From positions 1-64,000 of the forward strand of contig NZ_CAMYOM010000003.1 of NCBI RefSeq assembly GCF_947260015.1: 64,000 nt of DNA. The letters are read 5' to 3'. Below the pieces are notes generated by a model. That model made no database searches. It was not told where the DNA came from and saw only the letters and a program-made list of their open reading frames with translations. Position 1 is the stretch's first letter. Each line of letters opens with the position of its first letter. The translations under genes were made by a program, and so were the position numbers. This document shows positions 17,351 through 26,454 of this stretch, piece after piece. Source of the DNA: an uncultured Eudoraea sp. (GTDB taxonomy: Bacteria > Bacteroidota > Bacteroidia > Flavobacteriales > Flavobacteriaceae).

Positions 17351-17752
17351 TTAATGAGAATTTGCTTCTATAACACCGCCAGGTATTCGAATTTTCTCCA
17401 CAATATCCTGGACCTCTTTTGGAGGATCCGGGGTAAATAAGGATATAATAATAGATATTATAAAGTTAAGCAACATAGCCACAGTACCAAAGCCTTCAGG
17501 AGAAATTCCAAACCACCAATCTTTTGATGTCCCCCCCCTGAAAATATCGAATTTAAACTTTGGTATACAAAACAACATGGCTACAATACCTGCGATCATA
17601 CCTGCCAGAGCACCTTCTTTAATTAATCTTTTTATAAAAAATACCCATTACTATGGCTGGGAAAAAAGAGGCAACGGCTAAACCGAATGCCTGGCTTAAT
17701 TTGAAAGGTACTGTAGGTTTTTTTTCAATGCCCTTTGGCTTTAGAATTACGA
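17351..17752 (-). pseudogene. actP: Remnant of an ActP-like sodium:solute (acetate) symporter
   Basis: Only the C-terminal part of a symporter of the sodium:solute family survives. In one frame (17752 to about 17620) the translation includes LSQAFGLAVASFFPAIVMGIFYKK and then a stop; shifting by one base after a T6 run near 17630 gives KRLIKEGALAGMIAGIVAMLF and continues to the normal-looking C-terminus (SLFTPDPPKEVQDIVEKIRIP) ending at 17351. A full ActP-like protein has about 550-570 residues and 13 helices; some 400 N-terminal residues are absent and no trace is seen upstream to 17929. The 82-codon frame that begins at 17599 is not a separate gene. Gene identity rests on the FFPAIVMGIF and KEGALAGM signatures and on the acs neighbour. 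Confidence 0.8.
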
Positions 17753-17863
17753 CTTATATAACTATATATATCTCTATGTCTAAATATAGGTATTCCCGAT
17801 AATTAATGGGTGTGCAAAATAAAATTTTTGATTTGCCCGTTGAGATGTTATGCCAATAGAAAT

Positions 17864-17883
17864 GTTACATGCATATATGTAAC
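17864..17883. repeat. Inverted repeat GTTACAT-6-ATGTAAC
   Basis: A seven-base dyad 47 bases beyond the stop of the OmpA gene. There is no T-run on either side, so it is not a standard terminator. The sequence 17753-17929 around it holds no gene. Confidence 0.3.
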
Positions 17884-17929
17884 TAGTGCGGACAGCATGC
17901 ACAAGACCACTATCAATAAAGAAGTAGAC

Positions 17930-19870
17930 TTAAAATATAAGATCGTAATTTAAGACAACTATTAATTGTCTCTCATTCTCATTATGCAACTGTTCAAGGC
18001 AGAAAACCCCATTCTTACAAATATTGATTATTTTATCCTCTCCATAACCAATGGAGTACAAAATATTTGAAGATGAAACACCATGCTCCTCTAAGTAGTC
18101 CTTCATGGCATCTGCACGCCTTTGTGATAATCTAAAATTTGTGGCTCCGCCACCGCGACTATCGGTATGAGATTCTATTCGCAATTGTAATTGAGGAAAA
18201 CTTTTGATGGCAATCACAGCTTTGTCCAGCTCCGCAGCCACTTCAGGAGTTATTTTATAATTACCTTTTTGAAAATAAAACTTCTTCAATTTTATTACAG
18301 TCTGATCCTCCTTTTCTTCAACAAGATCATCCAGAAACAGAAGTTCCATATCCACTATATTATTATCATCAAGACCTTTGATTGCCGTTTCATCAAAAGA
18401 CTGGATTGAAGCAGAATATCGCTCTTTGGAAACCTCAAGCATAAGAGATTCTCTCCATGGAATTTCCAATCTGTAGGTCCCATCTTCCTTGGAATAAATT
18501 TCCCTAATCAGGTTTTGGTCAGTATCATATATTCTAACAGCCGCCTTTGAGACACCCTCTTTTGAGATTGAGTTTTTTACCTGACCTCTTAGCACCAATG
18601 TTTTCAGTCCTGGTTTCTCATCCACATTAAATCCATAAATATCATCTTTGCCTTTGCCTTCAGCCCTGTTCGATGAAAAATAACCGGTAAGTCCCTCTGT
18701 TTTATTGTTTTTAATAATGAACCCAAAATCATCCTCTTCAGAATTAAGACCTAAACCCAAATTAACCGGAATACTGAAAAATTCATCACCCTGCATTTCC
18801 GACTTATAAATATCCATTCCTCCCATCCCGTAAAAAATGTCCGAAGCAAAGTAAAGACTATTTTCAAAAACAAATGGTGAGACCTCGTTTCCGGGCGTAT
18901 TGATCCTTGAGCCCAAATTTATGGGCGCAGACATAATTTTTCCTTCATTAGTATCTACATAATAAATATCTGTACCCCCATATCCATCTGGAAAATTAGC
19001 TGCAAAGTAAAGCCTGCTGGTTGTCGCATCATAGAAGGGATAGTAAAAAGATGTACTGGGATCTCTTAATAGGTATTGGGCGGTTCCATCCCCGGAAGTC
19101 ATCATAATCGCCAGGCTATTCTTACCATTTTCATCAAAAGTTAACTGATCATATTCTTCATTGGAGCTCACATAAAAAACAGCATCCTTGGTTTCAGAAT
19201 AAAAAGGTGTCGCCTGATGGAATTCTGATGCCGGAACATCCAAAAAAGGATTGGGATTGAGGATCTGACCATCAATCCCTACTTTGGCTACAAATATTTC
19301 CAGGTACTCTTTTTCCTGGTTTGGCTTTTTTTTGCTTGTTTTTAGACTTCTGGTACTGGTAAAAAGTAATTTATCATTCTTGTAGAAAGATGGTGAAAAA
19401 TCAGAAGCAGGACCATTGGAATTGATATTGAAAATTTGATAATCCAGGTCATTGGCCTTTTCAGAATCCTGAAGTTCATAATTAAATTCCGCGTTTTCCA
19501 ATAGCTCATTGGAAAGAACATCGGTTTTTGTTGCCAGAAACGCCTTCACTCTATCCTGACCGGAAGTTTTTGCCATGGCTTGCAACATATTATTAAAATG
19601 ATACGTACTTATCTTAGTATCTTCTTTATATATCTCAAGATAGGTGTCAGTCGCATTTTTATAATTACCCGTTTGTAAATAGGAATCTGCTAAATTTAGT
19701 AATTGCCTTTTACTTAAAGGTTTTTCATTTTTCTCCTTTTTATATTCAACAATTGCCTGTGGGTATTTGTACTCAAAAAAGAAGTCATCTCCTTTTGATT
19801 TTTTATCCTGGGCAAAAGAAAAGCTGCTAACAAACAAAAAAGCAATCAGAATTAAGAATGTATATTTCAT
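17930..19870 (-). CDS. OmpA-family protein with TPR and PD40 repeats
   Basis: A 646-residue envelope protein with signal peptide (1-20). Residues about 22-110 form TPR-like helices, about 150-400 a WD40-like (PD40) propeller with repeated elements such as SDFSPSFYKNDKLLFTST and YGGTDIYYVD, about 420-500 a carboxypeptidase-regulatory-like beta domain (RGQVKNSISKEGVSKAAVRIYD), and about 535-646 an OmpA C-terminal domain (IESHTDSRGGGATNFRLSQRRADAM) that binds peptidoglycan. This architecture matches the OmpA proteins found next to SprF genes and is related to PorE of the T9SS. It lies 11 bases downstream of the SprF-like gene and third in a cluster with the adhesin, implying a role in exposing or anchoring that adhesin. 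Confidence 0.88.
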   Translation of the reverse strand: MKYTFLILIAFLFVSSFSFAQDKKSKGDDFFFEYKYPQAIVEYKKEKNEKPLSKRQLLNLADSYLQTGNYKNATDTYLEIYKEDTKISTYHFNNMLQAMAKTSGQDRVKAFLATKTDVLSNELLENAEFNYELQDSEKANDLDYQIFNINSNGPASDFSPSFYKNDKLLFTSTRSLKTSKKKPNQEKEYLEIFVAKVGIDGQILNPNPFLDVPASEFHQATPFYSETKDAVFYVSSNEEYDQLTFDENGKNSLAIMMTSGDGTAQYLLRDPSTSFYYPFYDATTSRLYFAANFPDGYGGTDIYYVDTNEGKIMSAPINLGSRINTPGNEVSPFVFENSLYFASDIFYGMGGMDIYKSEMQGDEFFSIPVNLGLGLNSEEDDFGFIIKNNKTEGLTGYFSSNRAEGKGKDDIYGFNVDEKPGLKTLVLRGQVKNSISKEGVSKAAVRIYDTDQNLIREIYSKEDGTYRLEIPWRESLMLEVSKERYSASIQSFDETAIKGLDDNNIVDMELLFLDDLVEEKEDQTVIKLKKFYFQKGNYKITPEVAAELDKAVIAIKSFPQLQLRIESHTDSRGGGATNFRLSQRRADAMKDYLEEHGVSSSNILYSIGYGEDKIINICKNGVFCLEQLHNENERQLIVVLNYDLIF

Positions 19871-19881
19871 TGCCTGTGCGT

Positions 19882-20880
19882 TTAGAAAAACCTTGGTGAA
19901 TCTATTTGTTTTGGTTTGCCCTTAAGTTTCTCAATTTTATCCTTTTTAGTTCCACTGCCTCTTCCAACATAAAACTTAAGTATTATTTCGTGTGAACCAT
20001 TATTATATTGACCTATTGGATTGGTGTTATAATCGTAAGAATATCCGGCAAACATGCTATTGGATATCTGAAAACCTACCAAACCGCTTATAGCATTATC
20101 AAACCTGTAAGAAGCCCCGGCAGTCAGCACATCATTAATTAGAAAGTTAGCTGATAAATTTGCAGTTACCGGTGCTCCCGATATAAAATTTGCTAAAAAA
20201 GCAGGTTTAAATTTAAGCTTTTCAGATAAATCAAAAACATAACCTCCTATGATATTAAACTGCAGCTTATCATCTACAACCTGAACTACATCATCATTAT
20301 AAAGGCCTCCGGGCAAAAAGTTAGGTGCTGATGCACCCAGGTACCATTTGTCCTGATATAAAAATAAACCGGCCCCTACTGTAGGATAAAAATTGCTGAT
20401 TTTATCCCGACCTAAAATAGGCTCACCGGGGTTTTCAAAACTTCCTTTAGAAAAATCGACATTTAAAAATGAACCCCCAACATCAATACCAAAAGACAAT
20501 TTCGTATTTGATGAAACATTTATTTGGTATGAGTATGAAATATCTACAAAGGTATTTGTTGTTGGGCCCAACTGATCACTTTGAACATTAAAACCAAGCC
20601 CCATCTTTTCATTGGTAAAAGGATAATTAATCCCAAACCTGATTGTCCTGGGAGCGCCCTCAATATCTATCCATTGCGCCCTGTACAGACCTGTAATATC
20701 CATATTTTCCACTGTTCCCACGTAGGCAGGATTAAAACTGCCAATATTGTACATATATTGGGTGTACTGTGGTTCCTGCTGGGAATAACTCTTACTAAAC
20801 ATGGCCAGTAAAAAACCAAGTAATAAAAAGACATTGCGAGCTAAAGATCTGCCTGAGGTACAAGTCATTATTTTTATCAT
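19882..20880 (-). CDS. PorP/SprF-family outer-membrane protein
   Basis: A 332-residue type IX secretion family membrane protein. After a signal peptide ending near SKSYSQ, the mature N-terminus EPQYTQYMYNIGSFNPAYVGT is the standard PorP/SprF signature, followed by some 14 amphipathic strands. SprF-type proteins are needed for surface display of the specific CTD type-B adhesin encoded next to them; SprF of Flavobacterium serves SprB. Its ATG overlaps the stop of the adhesin gene (ATGA), so translation is coupled to the adhesin, and the OmpA gene follows 11 bases later. I infer that it serves the 1309-residue adhesin upstream. Confidence 0.92.
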   Translation of the reverse strand: MIKIMTCTSGRSLARNVFLLLGFLLAMFSKSYSQQEPQYTQYMYNIGSFNPAYVGTVENMDITGLYRAQWIDIEGAPRTIRFGINYPFTNEKMGLGFNVQSDQLGPTTNTFVDISYSYQINVSSNTKLSFGIDVGGSFLNVDFSKGSFENPGEPILGRDKISNFYPTVGAGLFLYQDKWYLGASAPNFLPGGLYNDDVVQVVDDKLQFNIIGGYVFDLSEKLKFKPAFLANFISGAPVTANLSANFLINDVLTAGASYRFDNAISGLVGFQISNSMFAGYSYDYNTNPIGQYNNGSHEIILKFYVGRGSGTKKDKIEKLKGKPKQIDSPRFF

Positions 20881-23800
20881 CTTATGAGCTGAATCCAGCC
20901 TTTACTAATTTCTGAACCATCTCCTAAATCCAGTATATAAAAATAGGTGCCTGTGGGTACCTGTTCACCATTTCTTGTTCCATCCCAGGTATTCCCATCC
21001 GTCATGCCCTGAGCTTCAAATATCTTATTACCATATCTGTTAAATATCTCAAGGGAATTGCCAGGATAATCCTCCAGGTTATTAATCTTGAGCAAATCAT
21101 TTGTTCCATCGCCATTGGGTGAAAATTCATTAAAAAGGAAGCCGGGTTCCGTATTTGTTGGTTCGCTTACATTAACCCGGGCAAATGCTTCCGTATTGGC
21201 TCCGGCCACCAGAGGAGGACTAAGTATGGTTGCGGTATTGCCCCAAATACCTGATCTGGGAACACTTACGGTAATCTGCAGTGTGGCCTGCTGGTTTAGC
21301 AGTAAGCTAGGTATTTCCCATAATCCAGTAGCAAGCGTATAATCGCCTATGCTGGCAGTATGAGACACATATAAGAACTCAGTATCTACAGTGTCCGGTA
21401 TTATATCTTCAACCACAATTTGAGATACTGTTCCCTCCAATGATTGGTTGGTAACAACAATGGTAAAAACAACTTCTTCTCCCACTAATGGGTTTGCGCT
21501 CTCAACAATTTTTTCAATTAACAGGTTTGCCTCTTCAGGTGCACCTATACTTAAGGTTACAGTATCCTCATTATTTGTATCATTGTTATCCACAGGAAAA
21601 GAGCTTACAAGCGAAGCAGTATTGGAATAATTACCCTGATCTAAAACTACCGCAGTAATTTCAAGGGTAGCACTTGCCAAAGGCAGTAATTCCCCAATTG
21701 TCCATTCTCCAAGCACATTGTCATATGTCCCAAGTGAAGTGGTTTGAGAAACATATTCAAACCCATTTTCCAAGGCATCACTGATAAGTACATTCAATAT
21801 CCTGCTATCCGATAGATTGTTTACGGTAATGGTAAAAATCACCTCCTGTCCGATTATGACAATTTGAGCGTTTACACTTTTAGTTATTTCAAGATCTATT
21901 GGATTTGGATTGCATTCGGGCGTAAGATTAGGATCGCAGGCATCTAATGGATCTGTGTTATTCATAACCTCATCTCCATCATTAATGGTGTCTCCATCGG
22001 TATCCGGATTGTTAGGGTCTGTTCCCAATGTTGCTTCTTCCCCATCTGTAAGTCCGTCATTGTCCGTATCTACACGACAATCATTTACAAAAACCGAGAC
22101 TTCTACGGATTGGTTTGTACAGGGCAATATAGCTCCCGTGGTTGTATAGGTAAATACATAATCTCCATCTGCAAGTCCGGTAAAATCTACGCTGTTTTGA
22201 CCATCAATAGTTACGCTTCCAGACGGGTCTGTGGTTACCTCCCAGGTACCAGCATCGGCTCCGCTCAACTGATCATCAAGATCAATAGTTGTTGGGCCGT
22301 TGATGGCAACATTACATGCAGAACCATTTGTAGGGATTCCTGGTGCTGGTTCAATATTTACAGTTACTGTTACAGCCTCACGTTCAGAAGTACAGCCATT
22401 TGCCGTAGCTTCTACCCAAAAAGTGGTTGTTTCTGTTATATCTGGCGTATAAGTAGCGAAAGTCGACAAAACATCCACACTGTTCTGTGTAGCATACCAA
22501 TTAAAATTGGGGGCCTCCGGACTATTTGGAATGACCCCTTCAGCAGTAAGTATTGCAGGTCCGGGACCGCAAATTGTTTCGCCGGTAGTGGCTGTAATAT
22601 TTGGTGTGGCATTAACCACAATAGTAACTTCAGAAGAGGGACTCCAACATTCATTGACCGCGTCATAAAAAAAAGTATAATACGTGCCAAGGGTCGGATT
22701 ATCTTTTTCGGCCTGATTTAAATGATCGCTTACGCTCGTGGGAGTGGGATTCCTACTCCAAACTAAAATGGTGTTTATTGGTGCGCTGCCATCAGTATAA
22801 TCATCTAAACTAAGTGTAGTGGGTATTAGGTCACAAAATGTAGTAGGTACACCTGGGATAATTTGAGGTGGTGCAACATCACATGCCCGAGAACAATCCG
22901 ATACGGTAATGGTTACCGTGACTGTCTGGTCCGTACATGGTGGAACCGCCGTAGTGGTAGTATAGGTGTAAATATAGGTGCCCGATGGTTCTTTGTCAAA
23001 ATCCACTTCAGAATCTCCGCCACTAGGATCTACCGTTTCCGGTCCTCCAACCTGTACCCAGTCTCCATCGTCTTGGGTACCATCAAAATAATCATCCAGT
23101 TTTATCTTTTCCGGGAGACTGCTATTTTTAACATTACAGGCTGCATCACCAATGTTATCTGGAGCACCACCGGTAGAGGGTTCTATAGATACCGTAGCTA
23201 CCACCGGGGTTCTGCCAGACACGCATGAATTAGCGGTGGCTTCTACATAAAATGTGGTAGTCACTGAAACGTTGGGTGTGATGCTTGTACCTGAACCGAC
23301 TAATGTGCCCCCTGTGGGCGCAGTATACCAATTAATGGTGCCATTACTGGCAATTGCCGAAAGGGTTACCAGCCCCGGGCCACATCGTTCTGCCGGTGTT
23401 GTACTGTTTATTGTAGGCGTTGCCGTTACGGTGGCCACAATGGCTGTTCTTGGAGAAGAACTACAACCGTTCTCTGTTGTTTCTACATAATATGTCGTGG
23501 TAGTACTTATGCTGGGTGTGGTAAAACTAGTGCCTGACCCTAAGCTAGTGCCTCCTGTAGCAGCAGCATACCAATTTATGGTAGCAGTTCCTGAGCTGGA
23601 AGTAGCTCCCAATGTTACTGTTCCTGTATCACAGCGTTCACCAGGCGTAGTTGATGTAATTGTTGGTGATGAATTTACAGTAGCTACAACAGCTACCCTT
23701 GGTGTAGAAGTACAACCGTTTTCTGTTGTCTCTACATAATATGTCGTTGTAGTACTGATGCTGGGTGTGGTAAAACTAGTGCCAGACCCTAAACTAGTGC

Positions 23801-24806
23801 CTCCTGTAGCAGCAGCATACCAATTTATGGTAGCAGTTCCTGAACTGGAAGTTGCTCCTAAGATTACAGTGCCAGGACCGCAGCGTTCTCCTGGTGTTGT
23901 ACTGTTTATTGTTGGAGTTGGTGTTACCGTAGCAACAACAGCCGTCCGTGGTGCAGAGGTACAACCGTTTTCTGTTGTCTCTACATAATATGTCGTGGTA
24001 GTACTGATGCTGGGTGTAGTAAAACTAGTGCCTGACCCTAAACTAGTACCTCCTGTAGCTGCAGCATACCAATTTATGGTAGCAGTTCCTGAGCTGGAAG
24101 TAGCTCCCAATGTTACTGTTCCTGCATCACAGCGTTCACCAGGCGTAGTTGATGTAATTGTTGGTGAGAGATTTACAGTAGCTATAACAGCTATCCGTGG
24201 TGTAGAAGTACAACCGTTTTCTGTTGTCTCTACATAATATGTCGTGGTAGTACTGATGCTGGGTGTGGTAAAACTAGTGCCAGACCCTAAACTAATGCCT
24301 CCTGTAGCTCCGGCATACCAATTTATGGTAGCAGTTCCTGAACTAGAAGTGGCTCCCAATGTTACTGTCCCTGCATCACAACGTTGTCCGGGGGTCGTCG
24401 CCGTAATTGAAGGCGAAGTACTAAATGTCAGTGCCAGGGTAGTTGCTGCAGTGGCCATGAGAGATGGGTTATAACACTCCGCTCCCCCAGCCTGGCCTGT
24501 ATACCAGGCATAATAAGTGCCAGACGTAGATACTGTTGAACTTACTAACAAATTCATTCCTTGTGCCGGGTTTGTACTCCAGACTAACATTCCATCACCA
24601 GATGGCACATTGGTTACATAATCATCTAAATCTATAGAAACAATATCGCAAATAGTATCTGCATTAGTAATTAAGGTGGGAGCAACATTACAGTCGTCCT
24701 GGGCACTCACCTGAGTATGAAAAAGAAGAAGTACTATAAAAGAAAGAAAACCTTTAAGAAATATAGGTATGGTTGCAAACCGTGTAGTATTTTTTTTCAA
24801 TATCAT
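20877..24806 (-). CDS. Repetitive surface adhesin with gliding-type T9SS C-terminal signal
   Basis: A 1309-residue secreted protein. The ATG at 24806 opens a signal peptide ending near VSAQ; a TTG ten codons upstream is less likely. Residues 137-544 hold five Ig-like repeats of 83 residues, each with RC...G, INWY, TTPSISTTTTYYVE and NGC motifs. Two CxxC-poor PKD-like blocks follow, another single Ig-like copy at about 735-818, a calcium-type DTDNDGLTDGEE / DTDGDTINDGDE segment (about 912-950), two DUF11 domains (about 970-1090 and 1093-1210), and a C-terminal gliding motility-associated domain (about 1224-1309) with NEFSPNGDGTNDLL and WDGTRNG...PTGTYFY. That last domain is the type-B signal for T9SS export. 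The protein resembles SprB-type cell-surface adhesins; ligand unknown. Confidence 0.9.
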   Translation of the reverse strand: MILKKNTTRFATIPIFLKGFLSFIVLLLFHTQVSAQDDCNVAPTLITNADTICDIVSIDLDDYVTNVPSGDGMLVWSTNPAQGMNLLVSSTVSTSGTYYAWYTGQAGGAECYNPSLMATAATTLALTFSTSPSITATTPGQRCDAGTVTLGATSSSGTATINWYAGATGGISLGSGTSFTTPSISTTTTYYVETTENGCTSTPRIAVIATVNLSPTITSTTPGERCDAGTVTLGATSSSGTATINWYAAATGGTSLGSGTSFTTPSISTTTTYYVETTENGCTSAPRTAVVATVTPTPTINSTTPGERCGPGTVILGATSSSGTATINWYAAATGGTSLGSGTSFTTPSISTTTTYYVETTENGCTSTPRVAVVATVNSSPTITSTTPGERCDTGTVTLGATSSSGTATINWYAAATGGTSLGSGTSFTTPSISTTTTYYVETTENGCSSSPRTAIVATVTATPTINSTTPAERCGPGLVTLSAIASNGTINWYTAPTGGTLVGSGTSITPNVSVTTTFYVEATANSCVSGRTPVVATVSIEPSTGGAPDNIGDAACNVKNSSLPEKIKLDDYFDGTQDDGDWVQVGGPETVDPSGGDSEVDFDKEPSGTYIYTYTTTTAVPPCTDQTVTVTITVSDCSRACDVAPPQIIPGVPTTFCDLIPTTLSLDDYTDGSAPINTILVWSRNPTPTSVSDHLNQAEKDNPTLGTYYTFFYDAVNECWSPSSEVTIVVNATPNITATTGETICGPGPAILTAEGVIPNSPEAPNFNWYATQNSVDVLSTFATYTPDITETTTFWVEATANGCTSEREAVTVTVNIEPAPGIPTNGSACNVAINGPTTIDLDDQLSGADAGTWEVTTDPSGSVTIDGQNSVDFTGLADGDYVFTYTTTGAILPCTNQSVEVSVFVNDCRVDTDNDGLTDGEEATLGTDPNNPDTDGDTINDGDEVMNNTDPLDACDPNLTPECNPNPIDLEITKSVNAQIVIIGQEVIFTITVNNLSDSRILNVLISDALENGFEYVSQTTSLGTYDNVLGEWTIGELLPLASATLEITAVVLDQGNYSNTASLVSSFPVDNNDTNNEDTVTLSIGAPEEANLLIEKIVESANPLVGEEVVFTIVVTNQSLEGTVSQIVVEDIIPDTVDTEFLYVSHTASIGDYTLATGLWEIPSLLLNQQATLQITVSVPRSGIWGNTATILSPPLVAGANTEAFARVNVSEPTNTEPGFLFNEFSPNGDGTNDLLKINNLEDYPGNSLEIFNRYGNKIFEAQGMTDGNTWDGTRNGEQVPTGTYFYILDLGDGSEISKGWIQLIR
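23403..24398 (-). repeat. Four near-identical 249-bp tandem repeats within the adhesin
   Basis: Units start at codons 137, 220, 303 and 386 of the adhesin with an exact 83-codon period; a fifth, divergent unit continues to about 23175. The four units are nearly identical at DNA level, shown also by the open frames they generate every 249 bases on the opposite strand. Such arrays can gain or lose units by recombination. Confidence 0.92.
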
Positions 24807-24963
24807 AGCTTGTCCTTTGAATTCATTAAAATTCAAACCATAGCGAGTAATGCAGGTTAGGTAAAATAGGGACCCAATATTACTAAAAATGTAGTCTTCT
24901 GACTAATAAAAGGGGCTAAAACTGAGTTTTTCGGTTGAAATACAAATTCCAAGGATTTTTCTT

Positions 24964-25848
24964 CTATGAAACTACAGCTGAAGTGGTTTCTGCCGCCGGC
25001 TCTATTTTCTTAACAAGCCCCTGTAATACCTTCCCGGGACCTACCTCTGTAAACAGCGTTGCCCCATCTGCAACCATGTGCCGTACGCTTTGTGTCCACT
25101 TAACCGGGGCCGTAAGTTGCGAGATCAGGTTTTGCTTAATTTCTTCTTCATTTACTACTGCCTTGGTTGTTACATTCTGATAAATGGGACAGCTGGGTTT
25201 ACTGAATTTCGTATTCTCTATTGCTGCTGCTAATTCTTCCCTGGCAGGCTCCATCAGAGGTGAATGAAATGCACCGCCCACAGGCAATACAAGAGCCCTG
25301 CGGGCACCAGCTTCCTTTAATGCCTCGCAGGCACGATTTACCGCTTCTATTTCACCGGAAATCACCAATTGCCCGGGACAATTATAGTTTGCCGGAACTA
25401 CAATACCATCTGTTGCCTCACAAATTTTTTCAACCACCTCATCTTCCAGTCCCAATACTGCCGCCATGGTACTTGGAATTAGTTCACAGGCCTTTTGCAT
25501 TGCCTTTGCCCTTTGTGAAACTAATGAAAGACCGTCTTCAAAGCTTAAGGCACCATTGGATACCAATGCAGAAAATTCACCTAATGAATGCCCGGCAACC
25601 ATATCGGGCTTAAAATCTTTTCCCATTATTTTACCCAAAATTACTGAGTGTAAAAAAATAGCCGGTTGTGTAACTTTTGTTTGTTTTAGGTCCTCGGCAG
25701 TACCCTCAAACATGATATCGGTAATGTTGAATTTAAGTATCTCATTGGCTTCTTCAAATAGCTGCTGCGCCAAAGGGTACTTTTCATACATATCGAGACC
25801 CATTCCGGAAAACTGCGCCCCTTGCCCGGGGAAAATAAATGCATTCAT
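24964..25848 (-). CDS. fabD: Malonyl-CoA:ACP transacylase
   Basis: A 294-residue cytoplasmic enzyme of fatty-acid synthesis that moves malonyl groups from CoA to acyl carrier protein. The start at 25848 places the first motif FPGQGAQFSGMG at residues 5-16. GHSLGEFSALV carries the nucleophile Ser88, AAVLGLED and GGAFHSPLM (active His) follow, and the C-terminus VGPGKVLQGLVKK is typical. An eight-codon upstream extension is open but unneeded. It ends 128 bases before the adhesin signal; a functional link to the adhesin is not expected. A TATTTTTG-type -7 box lies at 25870-25877 on this strand. Confidence 0.95.
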   Translation of the reverse strand: MNAFIFPGQGAQFSGMGLDMYEKYPLAQQLFEEANEILKFNITDIMFEGTAEDLKQTKVTQPAIFLHSVILGKIMGKDFKPDMVAGHSLGEFSALVSNGALSFEDGLSLVSQRAKAMQKACELIPSTMAAVLGLEDEVVEKICEATDGIVVPANYNCPGQLVISGEIEAVNRACEALKEAGARRALVLPVGGAFHSPLMEPAREELAAAIENTKFSKPSCPIYQNVTTKAVVNEEEIKQNLISQLTAPVKWTQSVRHMVADGATLFTEVGPGKVLQGLVKKIEPAAETTSAVVS

Positions 25849-25898
25849 TTTAATCAATTTTTTCGTTAGCAAAAATAATCATAATTGCGTTCTAAAAA

Positions 25899-26414
25899 CT
25901 AGTCTTCTTTAAACCAAGCTGAATATTTCACGTAATTATTTGCAATCCTGTCTATCTCACCAGAACTCAGTTCCACACTGATCTCCTTGATCTTTTTAGC
26001 AGGCATTCCGGCAAAAACAGATCCTGCCGGTACATGTGTTCCCGCGGTTACTACAGCACCTGCTGCAATAATGCTATTGCTTTCTACCACACAACCATCC
26101 ATGACTATACTGCCCATGCCTATTAATACGTTATCCTTTATGGTGCAACCATGTACCAGGGCATTATGACCTATTGAAACATTGTTTCCTATGGTCGTGG
26201 CAAATTTTTGATAAGTGCCGTGAATAACGGCTCCATCCTGCACGTTAACTTTGTTCCCCATGGTGATATAATTCACATCACCCCTAACCACGGCGTTAAA
26301 CCAAATGCTGCATTGATCTCCCATGGTGACTTCGCCCACAATGGTAGCATTTTCTGCGATAAAACAATCGTCTCCTATCTGTGGTGTTTTACCATTTACA
26401 GTTTTAATAATCAT
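25899..26414 (-). CDS. Gamma-class carbonic anhydrase family protein
   Basis: A 171-residue left-handed beta-helix protein built from hexapeptide repeats. The three zinc ligand histidines are present at His65 (VIHG), His83 (IGHNALVHG) and His88, and the N-terminal CSIWFNAVVRGD segment is diagnostic of the YrdA/PaaY/CaiE group. Members form trimers and either hydrate CO2 or have unknown acyl-related roles. It precedes fabD by 50 bases on the same strand and follows the response regulator gene by 40 bases, so it may share transcripts with both. Confidence 0.88.
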   Translation of the reverse strand: MIIKTVNGKTPQIGDDCFIAENATIVGEVTMGDQCSIWFNAVVRGDVNYITMGNKVNVQDGAVIHGTYQKFATTIGNNVSIGHNALVHGCTIKDNVLIGMGSIVMDGCVVESNSIIAAGAVVTAGTHVPAGSVFAGMPAKKIKEISVELSSGEIDRIANNYVKYSAWFKED

Positions 26415-26454
26415 AATAAGATGAAATTTTTAGAAACCTACAAGGGCCCGAAAG

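Noticed and set aside
17351-17599. Independent small membrane protein of 82 residues
   Set aside because: It is the C-terminal piece of the symporter remnant; upstream sequence continues the family in another frame.
23403-24398. Regular repeats that could suggest a CRISPR array
   Set aside because: Units are 249 bases, contiguous and coding, without short direct repeats and unique spacers; no cas genes nearby.
22110-24474. Series of open frames of 76-203 codons on the plus strand with regular spacing
   Set aside because: They are antisense shadows of the repetitive adhesin; the 249-base regularity comes from its Ig-like repeats.
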